Part shown: positions 1-11,510 of the stretch, piece after piece | Numbering within the stretch: position 1 is the first letter of the stretch | Layout of the letters: the number at the start of each line of letters is the position of its first letter | Assembly (NCBI GenBank): GCA_014706295.1 | Contig: JACSVZ010000016.1 | Coordinates: 11,203,168 to 11,267,167 of the forward strand | DNA: 64,000 bases | Source: Lycocorax pyrrhopterus obiensis | Taxonomy: Eukaryota; Chordata; Aves; Passeriformes; Paradisaeidae | Direction: 5' to 3' | The notes under the pieces: generated by a model | What the model saw: only the letters and a program-made list of their open reading frames with translations | Database searches by the model: none | Told to the model about the DNA's origin: nothing | Made by a program: the position numbers and the translations under genes

Positions 1-3000
1 GTGATTTTTTTGCCTGTATAACTAAATCTGTTAGGTCTGCAGTTGCAAAGATAATCAGAAACAATGTCAACTGGAGAATCTATAGACTCTGTCACAGCCA
101 GTTTGAAGGAGACCATGGCTGATGGGGAGCACAGCCCAAGCAGCTGGGGTTACACACAAAGCATACATCAACAAAAAAAGCCTTTGAATTTTCAAACAAA
201 ACACCAGGGAAGTGTTGGTAATTTGGATTTCATATTCAGAATTCTAAACAAATGTCCACTGTTTTAAAGTGTCTCAGCGAACAGCCATTTTTAATAATAC
301 AGCCTATGGCTTGACGGTGATGGCAAAAACCCCAGTTCAGAGTTGCAAGATATCAGCAGTCCATTAGGATATTTTGCAATACCATATGTGATGTGTCCTC
401 AGGGTTCTCTATTACACTAAGACATTTACTGATCTCCAAGATCAGTATTATAAAAGCATATAGAAAAACTGAATTTTTATCACGTTATTAGTACACAAGT
501 ATTTTCTTGGTAAATTTTCTTCATTTGTTCATTGCATAAAATCCCACAGCCTGTAGAAGCACATACATATCAAGAAATAGATGAAATCAAAGAGATCTAT
601 AGAAAAGAAAAAATAAAACAGGGCAGACAGTTTTTCAATATACTTCAGGCTTACACTGAGCAGTACATTTTCAGTCTTTTACTGTTCAGTTTGAGACAAA
701 TCTACAAGAGTTAACAGCTGTATGAATCTGAAATTACCAGGCATAGGCCTATGGATAACTGCTTCTGATGTCTTGGTCATTTTAGCAGATCTCTTCAAGC
801 ATACAATGAAGTACTTCTATTACAGCAGCCCTGTGCACTAAGTTTTTAAAACATCAGCCCTGTCAGGACTTAGTAAAAGATAGGTACTGTGGAATAAAAA
901 GATGCATTGAAACAAAAGTTCATTGTGAAGTTGTATTAGAAGTGAAGATTCCCACCCAAAGCGAGCTCTCTGCAGCTATGATATGATTAATGGCTCCTTC
1001 CTCATGGAACCTGTTGCAAGACTGGTGGTCTATGGCTGGAGTCCCTTTTCCCTCCACAGCAGTAAACTTAGAACAACATGTAAACTCATAGGAACTGGGG
1101 ATACAGTAACAAAAAAGTATTAACTAAGGACAGCAGGATTCCTCAAAACCATTGTGTGAGTCTACATTACACATTTTAAGATAAGAATCCTGTGCCTTTG
1201 GCCCCAGCAGCAGAAGATGTGCCCAGTCCCACTCACCCTAGGGCAGCCTCCTCTTCCCCCGTGCACAGGCATGCCCTGGCATCCATGCTGGTATCCCAGG
1301 ATATCACCAGGCTGTTCCATCCAGCCATCCCCACTCTGCTGCACGGCCACAGCAGCAGCACCTGCAAACTGAAGGGGCTGATGACGACTCATTGACCACT
1401 AACATGAGTTTTCAAGTGATATCTGATTGCAAAGCTTGGTTTTATCACAGAGTTTCACACCCAGGCAGCTCCAACAGATCAGGGAGTCTTGGGACTCTCT
1501 AAGCTGCCGGGGAGCCCGGAAAGCTGCACATATCCCTGTGCATGGGCAGGGGGGTGGTTTTATGGGGCAAGGGGTAATGCAGACTGCTTGGAATCACTGG
1601 AAAAATGGTTTGATTTTCCATTTTTGTAATAGATATGAACAGGATTACAAAACTCCGAGCATGTAACTTAGTGACTGGGAGTGTCTCCCAACAGATTAAA
1701 TGTTAAATCCTCCCAGTTACACCTGCAACTTTTTAACATGAACTCTTCAGCATGTCTGGATTAATTCATCACAGCTTGCAACAATTACCCCAAACCCACA
1801 GCACAGCTGCCACTATCCTACTTATTCACAAACCTAATTACACCTGCTTAAGGACTAACTTGAACTATTACAATTAATCATTTTAACAGAATGAGCCAAC
1901 TCCACAAAAGCATTTTGCCACTTAAACCAGGATTTTGACTGAATGATGGATGCAGTTCCATAGTTCCTGTCAATCAACCTTACTGGGCACCAAAGTTCTG
2001 TTGACACCCAGGAGCACATCAGTCTTGTTAGCACGGATCATCCCAGGAGTTTCTCCCAACAGGCACAGTCCACGATGGAAAACTAGGAGAATACCTGGCA
2101 CATTCATACAGATCTATCCCCAAGGCTACAAGCAGTCATCTCTGTTCTCCAAAACTTGAGAGGAAGCATCTCTTTTCCATGCAGCAACCCAAGAATATTC
2201 ATTTACTAAACAGTGAGAACCAGAGCCTTTTTTTTCTGTCTGGGAGAATTAAAATGCAGGTCTCCTACAGGAATAATTTCAATCACTAGTAATTTCAGGT
2301 AAGGAAATGAAGCACGGCCAGCCCAGCCTGCCACAGCTGAGCAATTTTGACTGTAACAATAAGAATCTACTATGTCAAAGACTAGGTGAAAAGGACTTTC
2401 AGAAAGGAGATATCCTGACTGTGCTGCACGGAATATTAAAATATTTTACCCAATGGTGGTCCTTGCACAAGCAGTCCCTGGCATTAGGTGAGTACCCTGG
2501 CCATCAGTCAAAAGCCATCTGCATGTGGCATTCCCTCTCAGATCCAATGCGTATTCATTTCAAGCAGAAGAAACAAGCTCCAAATGGAGCGGCTTTTAGC
2601 CAAAAGAGCCTGTTACCTATGAGTTAAAGGTAACAAATGTAGGGAAGAGAATTGTCTGTTGAACTAGAATTGTTCACTAAACAAACTGCTCTACTGAGCA
2701 CTGTGAAATTTCTTCTAGGCACATGTAGGAAAAAAATCTAGTTCCCTTCAGAATTAGGCAGCAAGTCTTTTTATGAGGATTACAAATTTGGATGTATATG
2801 CTTTGATTCTACAATCATCACATTTAAAACATCAAATTCCTTAGTCAATTTGCATTGCATTTAGATACACTGGGTACTAGAAATGTTTTTTTCCTCCTAG
2901 ACATCATCTACACAAGGAATAAAAACATAAATACTGAAAGTATTCTAAAAAGCCCGAATCAAAAAAAGCTGCAGCAATAAGATGACAATATTCACTAACA

Positions 3001-5470
3001 AACACAGGAAACAAGCAATAATAAGAAAACTGAACTCCCAAATAAACCAAACAACCTGTCAACCTATTTAGAAACATTAATTCAGATTTAAAAATCAGCA
3101 AAAGTGACACAGCAGTACTCTAAGACTTACAGATCAGATTGCAATACCTAAGCAGTCTGTGAGCATTAACTTTTCCTGTAGCAAAACAAACCAGGAAAAC
3201 ACCCAGAGGCTGTGCATGGACCATAAAGGTAAAGGACACTAAAGGTAATGGTGGAAAAGATAAATGGAGCCTAATCAAACAAACACTGCAACAGCAGCAA
3301 CAGAGTAACTCCCTCAGATGGTTCAGGGGAAAAACTTGCGGAGAAAGGAGATTTTGAAAATTGAGCCTGTGAATGGAAGAAAAGCAGAGAAAGCCATTTT
3401 GTGTGCAAGGGTCAAGCGATCATCTACTTTGATTAGGCATTTTTAGTGAGAAAGACAGAAAGTTTCCCCAACACAACGATTATCTCATGGTGGTAAAGCT
3501 GTGGAAGGAGACTGCAGTTATCTGTGTGAGCACAGAAACAGCAACAGCTGACTCAGTGTCTCAAGACATCCTCCTGCAGTTTGAAACAGCAGCCTCAAAG
3601 ACCCAGGCTGCTGTTACCGGGCAAAGGGACAGGGCAGTGGCTTATCTAGAGCAGTCCAGCATTTTTCAAAATCACACCCAGTAAACCTAGAATTCCCAAC
3701 AGATTTCATAGAAAAATAAATGATCAGGGTTCATTAATAAAAAGGGAGACATTTTGCAAGGAATTTTCTATGTGCTCAAGGTTCAGCACTGGGATCTGAA
3801 GTGTTCCATTAATGCAATACTGTTTGTGCCAGAGGCAAGTAACAAATAAACACACACCACAATTATCTTTTTGGAAAGAACAGAAAAATGCAATTTTTCT
3901 AAGCAAAAATTTCTAGAACTTGAAATCTGATGCTTTCAGAAGGTCCTCATTAGAGCAAATGGTGTCTCTCCTTTGTTCTTGAACATATCATAAATCCATC
4001 ATGCTTCAGTCTAGGAATACTATAAAGACACATTATAAACAGGCCCAGATATGTAGAAATAAATTGCCTTTATTTTTACTATAGCAAATTATTTAACTTA
4101 AATAATGGATTTAAAAAATACAAACTGCCTTCACTAGGAAGCTCACAAAACCCTGTTAAGAGATAGGGGATCTGAATGCCTGTTTGGACTTTCTTCCACT
4201 TCCACCCCTTAATTTCCAGAGTTCAATAGTGAACATGCCAAAAGAAATAAGCAAAGGATACTTTAGATTGAAAGTAAAACACAGCTAAGATACTGGCAGT
4301 ATCTTTACAAGCTTCCCCAGCTTTTATGGAGTATTTGATTCTCTAAGAAGAGTAAGCCATTGTGAACAAGATGTTATACCTCAATAGAGATGTCAACAAT
4401 TTTTAATTATACCTCAATGTTAAAAAAAAACCAAAACAATTAGATCTTAACATTTTATAAAATACACAAAAATGGAGGTTATAATGCATCCATCATCTCA
4501 GAAGCAAAATCTGATAAAGAGTGGGATATGGGTCACTGGGATATTCCTAACAGTAATGACCTATGCTTTATAAATTCAGTTATTTTCTGGACAAATCAAT
4601 TGCTTGTTTCAGAAATTATTTGAAAATGTTGCACTTAGTCTTTTTCTCTAGCAGCATGACACAATAATCACAAAGCAATGAAGCACAAAGGGCAATTATC
4701 TCACCAGTGTGCAATAAATAAATCTCAATGGCCTACTATCAGTCTGTCATGTTCTGCAAAGTTCAGAAAACTAGGAAGATACTGTAGCTCCAGCCATTTT
4801 CTGTTTAGACTGTCTAATTTTTTCAGTCTCTTAGGTTTGATGGCATGAGCCAAAAATCATCCTTCCTCCTCTTACATGCATTGGGTTATTGCAGTGGATA
4901 ACAGCAAATCAGTATTTACTTAGAAAGGTTGATTGAAATGTTCCTGAATTGCAAATCCTCGAGTTGTCTAATATAGATAAGGGGTTTATTTTACTGGAAC
5001 ACCACAGCTGTTATGACTGATCATACATTTTTTTTTAGTCAAAAGTGACAAATCTTGAAGTGCTAAGATAAAATAGGATAGGACAAAATATAATGATTAT
5101 TGTAAATTGTGCAGAACATTTAAAAGTATGACAACATGCTTAACCTTCTCTGTCATTTTGACTACAACGAAGTCAGGGAACTTTAAGGGTGGGGTATAAA
5201 TCAAGAAATTCAGCATATTGTTCACCATCAAGGAATGAAAAAAAGGGCTTATTTTATTCTCTTATTATTTTTACTGCACCTTTTTTCCCCCCTGAAAATC
5301 TGAAGACCTTCCCGTCTTTGCTACTGACATTTACATGTCAGTAATAAACACCTACGAGTGGAGATGTATGAAATATATTGTAAACATTTAAATTCTGAGT
5401 ATCCCAAATGTAAATCAACCATATGCAGTGAAATAAGTCAAAATGTATGTATCAAATAGAATTCTCTTAC
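1..5470 (-). other. TFDP2 intron, 5' portion
   Basis: AT-rich intronic DNA running off the left edge. Open frames on either strand are short and show no recognisable protein. A slightly GC-richer patch lies around 1190-1570. No repeat family, RNA gene or further TFDP2 exon could be recognised. Confidence 0.7.
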
Positions 5471-5537
5471 CTTTTGTTGGACTCTGGTTCTGATCTATAA
5501 ATCCTTTCAAGTCTCCATTTGTGGAAGTCACACCAAC
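5471..5537 (-). CDS. TFDP2: TFDP2 second coding exon
   Basis: 67 nt, acceptor CAG at 5538-5540, donor GTAAGA from 5470. It encodes VGVTSTNGDLKGFIDQNQSP followed by TK and leaves the reading frame at phase 1. The match to the TFDP2 N-terminal sequence is clear in spite of several substitutions relative to human. Confidence 0.9.
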
Positions 5538-8500
5538 CTGAACAAAACATTTTTGAAGTCTTAAAATATGATAAACCTTTTTATGTTTTCTAATATGCAA
5601 CAAACAATATTATGAAAGCAACTTTCTGCATTATAAAACATCATAATCCCATGGACAGCAGAGTCTAACATGAGCATGAGACTCATGGCAAGATATCCAG
5701 GACTTTTACTGTGTATATAGGAAGACAAACTTTAAACTAAGTTGTTACCTAAAATACACCCTGACCAAGCAGCCCATTCTGGCTATTACGGTGTAAGGCA
5801 CTGTCCCCTCCAAGTCAAAGGGAGTAGCTGCACCAATAACAGCAGAAATCTGCCCATGTCCAGTTGCCTCAGTACTAAGCTGCACAGTCTACAGGTCTGA
5901 GATGTGACTATTGATGCATTTTAAATACATTCCCTAGTCTTCAGATATGCTGATTTACTGAGGGTAAGTTACTGGAGACATGGAAAATCTTATACAGAAT
6001 ACTGCAACTCAGACTGTGGCGTGCACACAAAGCAAAGGAAGGTGTAGCTTGTATAGAAAAATACAAGATCACAGCTCCTGGATGAAGAAGGGAAGAGATG
6101 GAAAGTCCCTCATGTCCCAGCAGCTAACAGGGAATGGGCACAGCAACAGCAGTAATGGTAAGGCAGTTTGCAGTTTCAGCACTTGGTGCTCACACCACCT
6201 TAGTAACCTCTGTTCAACAAAGCATTTTGTTTTGCTTCCAAGCTATGATAAGCACCGAGGGACTGAGCCCCGTTGGAGCAGTAGGCAGTTAAACTAAATA
6301 TTGCAAAACCTCTTTTTAAAATATTACAAAATTTGAGTACTTCTGTGAATCAGTGAGACAAAGGGTTCCGATATCCAAGTTAAAAGAAGACAATCATATG
6401 ATGAAGGATCAAACATTTTCCTTTACTTTACAGATGTATGTAGCAATAATGGAACCTATGCTAGGGCCACTTGAAGAATTTTAATGTACTCAACTTAGAG
6501 CATCATTTAATTTTAGGCAAATTAAACAGTAGTAACATAACTAAAGTAAACTACACAAGACAAAAGAATTCCTACTATAAGCATTCAGTCTCTCAATTCT
6601 GATTAGAGACCTTGAATTCAGCAAATAATTTTTGTAGGAAAAAATCTGCACACAGCATCATGACAGACTCTTGAAAATACTTCTATTAAGATTTTTTCCC
6701 CATCAGGAGACACGTAAGAAGATCAACTGCTTCTGCAGTACTCTGATTGTAAAACACTGCCCAAATGAGCTCAGTTATGTGCTTTTATAAACAAGCCCTT
6801 AGAGATGCTCAGTACAGTTCCTCAGTTTATCTCAAGCATTGTCAGTATCGGACTTGCTCTTTCCTGCCTTTCCTGGCACACCCAACTAGACTCTCCTACA
6901 CTCTCAGACGCTTGGGCTGTTGTGGTGTATCCCCAGAGGCCGTGCCGAAAGAGAGGTGTCCCATTTTCCCTCCCATTCCCGGGCTGTCTCCCAGCAGGTG
7001 GCAGCGGTGCAGCAGCGATGCAGCGGGGCTGGGGAGGGCCCGAGCGAGAACGCCCGGGTTGGAGCAGGGCGAAGGGAGGAAGACATGAAAACAAACGCAA
7101 AACGTCTCCTAGCACGGTCTGGTAGCAGACCCATACAGAAAAGAGCAGCATTCTAGGGTGCTTGGGCACAAGGAAAGCTCGTGTGGTAAGAGCCCACTGT
7201 GGTTCCCTACACTGAAGATGTATTCTCGAGATGTTTAACCGAGAGGTTGGCGAGGTTGGTAACTGCACAGTGTAAAGCACTGCAAGGCCATTCCAGCACC
7301 CAGCCAAGGGGAAGAGGCAGCACTGCTGGATCACACCACAGCACACAAACAACAGCGCCAGCTTCTCCCCAGGACCCCTGCCTGCCTCTGCAGCAACTAG
7401 AACAACACAAATGGGAGAAATTTTAAATTCAGAGAAAGAACAGGGGTCCACAGGGATAAATACCAAGTTAGAGTTCAGGCCTCAACTCATTCCAAGAGAA
7501 GGGATAAGAATTACAAGGAACATCTTCAAAGACAGCACTGAAATTTGTTCACAACTAAACATTCAGCTCTAGATTTACAACTGTACATTTCCCTATTGAT
7601 TCAAATCAGTGTTTTAATCAAACACTGAAGATGATGTACATATGCAGTGTCAGAATGAAAATTCTAACTTTTACATTTAACTCTTGCAAGATTTAGAAGG
7701 AAATGCAACAAAGTACTTGAGGGGGTTTTTTTTGTGTGTGTATGTCATACTTCAGTGATCCAAATGACACAAAATTACAGAATTTCAGTTTGCACAGAAA
7801 TACATTCTTTTCATTACAGTGGTCCTAGCAGCACATTTATAAAGAGTAGCACTTTTCTCAATTTTATAATCTTTGTATCTAAGTTTAGAAGAGCTTGACA
7901 ACAAACTTGAATTTCATGAGAACTTAAGTGAGAAATGTGGCAGATCTAAAGGAATTTGTTTCCCTTGCAGAAGAATGATCCCAACTAAGCCCTCAGAAGA
8001 AGCAATGTGTGATGCAACATTACGATACTGCAGTACAACAAAACTTTTGTAGGATTCCATCTCACTGTTCAAGAGGTCCCAGGCCACTTTCTTATCTGAG
8101 ACAGATCACCCACTGCTTGGGTGGAATCTTGTACTGTAACAACTCCTAAGCTGAAACCAGCAAACAATCCTACGCTTAACTGGTATCATTTGTTACTTTT
8201 TATACTGCTCGTGTGATATTTCTGCTTTATAACACCAGCCCAGAGTGTCTGGATTACTCGGCATGGCAGGAGCTGGATTCCTGCTTCTGTCCATCTGCAG
8301 CACGAGGAATCCAGCCACGAAGGAAGATGAAGAAAGGACTTGGCAGGCCTTTGCATACTCCTAACTATCTTTGAGGTTTGTTTGCCCTTCCTTTAGGTGA
8401 CTAAGTTTCCAAACCAGGTGAGGGGAAAGAAAAAAAAGAGTCACAACCAGAGTCTTGGATGGGGCCAACTGCCACAAGCAGCTCTTGTAGTTTGCCAGCC

Positions 8501-11431
8501 TTCTCTACTGCTTGGCTGGGCAAGTCTCTGTGACCAACCTCAGCAGTTAAACTTTCTTCCATGCTGACATGTGAAAGGAGAACTATTGCAGCCATTTAAC
8601 TGCCCTGATCTATGGCAAGACAGCCACCCTCTGAGAAGCAGTAACAAATAACTTCACAACCAAAACTAACAGTCTTATTAAAAAAATCTGCTTAAGTCAT
8701 ATTAGTCATTTGTTTGAGTACTGAAACTAAAAATTTGTTAGGGTAAACTAAACTAAAAATAAGCTTACGATGAGAATTTGCTCATTTTTTTCTCCATTTG
8801 TTAATACTGTTATGGTGTGTTCTTACCTGAAGGACAGATGGGGAAGGAGACACAAAACAGGCAAGAAAATAACATTTTATCATATAAGCAAAGAATGAAA
8901 TAACCCAACACGACAGGGTGGTTTGAATTACATCTGGGTACAATGTATATGGTAAGCACATGAACACCTCTTTTCCAAGAGAATTTGCAACTTTTATTCA
9001 ACATTTTATTATTCATAGCTTCTTTGGTTGGATTAGTTTTCTAAGGAAGGTCAAATTACCCATAAACAATATTCCACAAGCAGATACCAGAAAGGGTCCT
9101 GCATTTAAAGAAAATGAGCAGTGAGCCCAGCCTGGATAATTTTCCTACCACACACTCAAAAAGCCAGGAAGGAAAAACAGCGATGGGGAACGTTGTTCCT
9201 CTTGCACACACATTCAACCTACGTTCTGGCACGTGCTTGGAGCACAAGCTTCCTTGGACAGAAGGTTGTTCAACACAGCTTTTTGCAAGATGAAAAGCCT
9301 TTTCAGCCATAGCTGCACATGCCTGTGATGCAGCAGGAGCACAGACATGCCCAGCTGAGGGGCAGTGATTTCAGAACGCAGAGGTGGCAGCTTCCTGCTG
9401 TGCACATTTGACAGAAGATATGTGCCCTTCAAGAGTTTCCTGGAAGATGCCCAAATTCCAGTAGTTTAAAGATGCTTCAACACATAGAAAAAAAGATGGA
9501 AATACTCTCACAAAGAAGCTGTCTCCCCCAACTCACTCTGCAGATCACTAAACCATTTCTGACACTGTAACAAACACTAACCTTACATTTGAAACAGGTT
9601 TTGACCTACAGACACCCCCAGATACATACAGAAACTAAACCTTGCAACTCTGCAATTAAGAAGCATTATGGCCTTCTAACAGCATCAGGAAACACCAGGG
9701 CTGACACCATTGCCCTGAGTGTGCAATTCTGAGTAACCAAGGTTGGGAAAACCCAAAGAAGTGCTACCAATAAGGACAGAAAGCGTATGACCACCACATG
9801 AACAGGTAAACATGAAAACTGAGTCACCACAGTAGCTGATTTTTATTACAATAAACCCATAAATACTAGGTATCTGATTAGGTTTGCATGAGTTCTAGAT
9901 GCAAAATTTCAAAGCATGCATACCAATAAAATATTTCTTCTCTAAAGTAACCATAGCATTGAAGTAAACAACAAAATCATATTTCTATATTCAGCACAAG
10001 AGTAGGTTACCCAGACTGAATGTCACATCTGTCCTCAGAGATTTTCAAAACCCAAAGCCCCGATGGAGCCCTGAACAAAGCACCAAGCAACTGGGTTCCA
10101 GGGTCAAAGAGCTTTGCACAAAGCACCAGAGTAGATGGCCTCCTGAAATCCCTTCCAACCCATGCCACTCTATGACTATTACACAACACTTCATGGATTT
10201 TACTGGGATTGGTATTTATCCTTTGACTGCATCGAACAAAAGGTCAAAGCCACAAATGACCTGGATTTGTGCAGCTGTCCTGCATACATCAGTAGAATTA
10301 CTTATTTGTACTAGAGTTGAATATGACCTATGAAATAATAAGCAAAGGGCTTTGAATATACACATCAATTTATTTTGTGTCTTGGTAAGCTTGAATCAAA
10401 AAGTGAGATATAAGACACCTGAAAGCCTGGAACTACACACCAAATGAAGCTACTAATAAAGCCAACAGAAATTTCCAACACTCGAGAATTAATTTAACCA
10501 AACTATGTCCTTAGCAGCAATCTAACCCAGTATGCACAAAAGCTTGTGCAGTTACTGAACAGAGCACCATCCTAGGCTACCTGCACTTTTATTGTAGGGC
10601 ACTCCTTTGGTGGTGCTGGTTCCTAAACCTGCTCAGATTTAACTAGACTGCAGGATGGCCTGCCAAAGGCAGTCAATAGGCAAATTGCCCAGGGCCCAAA
10701 GTCATACTCAATTCACTGATCACCAGGCTTAATCAGAACTGTTCTCTATACAAACTGTGTACCTCAGGAAGCACAGCTAATTAGGCAGAAAATTAAGGTC
10801 AGGATGTTAAGATATTTCATAAGCTTCCTCAGAACACTGGATAGAGAAGTCAAATATAGAGCCTTGAGACACCTCTACAGGGTGGTTAATGAGCAAGCAA
10901 AGAAACAAGAAGGCCTTCAGTCTTCTAGAAACCAGGAGTGTACCAACATCAGCAAAGTAATATGCAGTCTTTCTATTCTTTCTTGAGATTTGAGACTCAG
11001 ACTCAGTAGAAGGATTTTACACAGGTGCAAAGGTGAGACGGTTAAACAAGATGAGCAGCTTTCAGCTAAGTTTGGAGCAATGTGAGAGGAATCACAGACT
11101 CACAGAATATCTCAAGTTGGAAGGGACCTGGAAGGATCAATACGAAAACAGCATAAAGCATTGCCTCAGTTATCGACCTGACCCACAGCTGAGTAAACTC
11201 CACATGCTTAAAAAGCTTCTAACCAGTCTAAATTTATCAAAATATTGCAAAAGATGATGAGGTATACATTTGTGGTATACAAAAATCAGACAAGATTTTT
11301 AAATTTGAAGGTCTTTGTGTTTGATTTCTTGTATTTGTCCATGCAATTCTGAAAGTCAGAAGTGACAGGCAGAATGCCAATATGAAAAATAACACATGTT
11401 GAAGAGTTATACTTACATTTTTTGCCGTCAT
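5471..11431 (-). CDS. TFDP2: TFDP2 (transcription factor Dp-2), 5' coding part only
   Basis: Partial coding region from two exons, 11417-11431 (ATG plus four codons) and 5471-5537. The joined product reads MTAKN then VGVTSTNGDLKGFIDQNQSP and TK, with one base left for the next exon. This matches the known N-terminus of the long TFDP2 isoform (MTAKNVGLTSTN...GFIDQN.SPTKG). TFDP2 is the DP-family partner of E2F factors: the heterodimer binds E2F sites in the nucleus and controls cell-cycle genes. The DNA-binding and dimerisation domains lie further 3', beyond the left edge. I searched 1-5470 on the minus strand for the expected next exon and did not see it. The ATG at 11431 has G at -3 and agrees with the known isoform. 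An in-frame ATG nine codons upstream (11458) has a weak context. Both junctions have clean GTAAG donors, and the acceptor of the second exon is TTCAG. Confidence 0.9.
6890..7430. promoter_or_regulatory. GC/CpG-rich intronic patch, candidate regulatory element
   Basis: Within AT-rich TFDP2 intron, 6890-7430 is noticeably GC-rich. About 16 CpG dinucleotides fall between 6900 and 7120. It contains a consensus CTCF core at 6991-7004. A minus-strand frame spanning 6822-7466 stays open for 214 codons. An internal promoter, enhancer or insulator would fit, but no splice donor was found that would make it a TFDP2 first exon. Confidence 0.4.
6991..7004 (+). promoter_or_regulatory. CTCF-type motif
   Basis: CCAGCAGGTGGCAG matches the published vertebrate CTCF core CCASYAGRKGGCRS at all 14 positions, in plus orientation. 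It sits in a CpG-containing patch, where binding could depend on methylation. Occupancy is not shown by sequence. Confidence 0.55.
10018..10178 (+). mobile_element. CR1 LINE 3' end fragment
   Basis: The stretch runs from 'cctcagagattttcaaaacc' through 'gatggcctcctgaaatccct' and 'tccaacccatgccactctat', which is the diverged terminal ~150 bp of an avian CR1 in plus orientation. It is a typical 5'-truncated copy and carries no reverse-transcriptase coding sequence. Confidence 0.75.
11087..11150 (-). mobile_element. CR1 LINE 3' end fragment, reverse orientation
   Basis: 'aatcacagactcacagaata' followed by 'tctcaagttggaagggacct' is the reverse complement of a CR1 3' terminus (canonical form AATCATAGAATGGTTTGGGTTGGAAGGGACC). 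The copy is old and short. It lies about 270 bp upstream of the complement of the TFDP2 start codon. Confidence 0.65.
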
Positions 11432-11510
11432 GTCAGACAGTATTGCTTTATATTTCATAAAGCCATAAGATATCCCTTTTCATCTCCACAGAATCTTTAA
11501 AATGAACATC
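11417..11510 (-). CDS. TFDP2: TFDP2 exon with start codon (5' UTR 11432-11510, coding 11417-11431)
   Basis: On the minus strand the acceptor TTTCTTACAG ends at 11511 and the donor GTAAGT starts at 11416. Most of the exon is leader. It contains several upstream ATGs with short frames, then ATG ACG GCA AAA AAT (MTAKN), a phase-0 junction. An in-frame TGA at 11480-11482 closes the frame upstream of both candidate starts. Confidence 0.88.

Larger units (their letters stand above)
5538..11416 (-). other. TFDP2 intron between first and second coding exons
   Basis: Intronic sequence of about 5.9 kb. It holds a GC-rich, CpG-containing patch at about 6890-7430 with a CTCF-type motif, a CR1 3' end at about 10018-10178 and a reverse CR1 fragment near 11087-11150. 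The remainder is AT-rich and featureless to my reading. Confidence 0.75.

Noticed and set aside
1..5470. Search for the next TFDP2 exon (NISFVAFPVSN... and PQMIISTPQ... segments)
   Set aside because: No matching coding sequence with splice signals was found on the minus strand, so it must lie beyond the left edge.
8455..8560. Possible second MIR fragment (GGGCAAGTC and CCTCAG blocks)
   Set aside because: The spacing between blocks is wrong and the flanks do not follow the MIR consensus.
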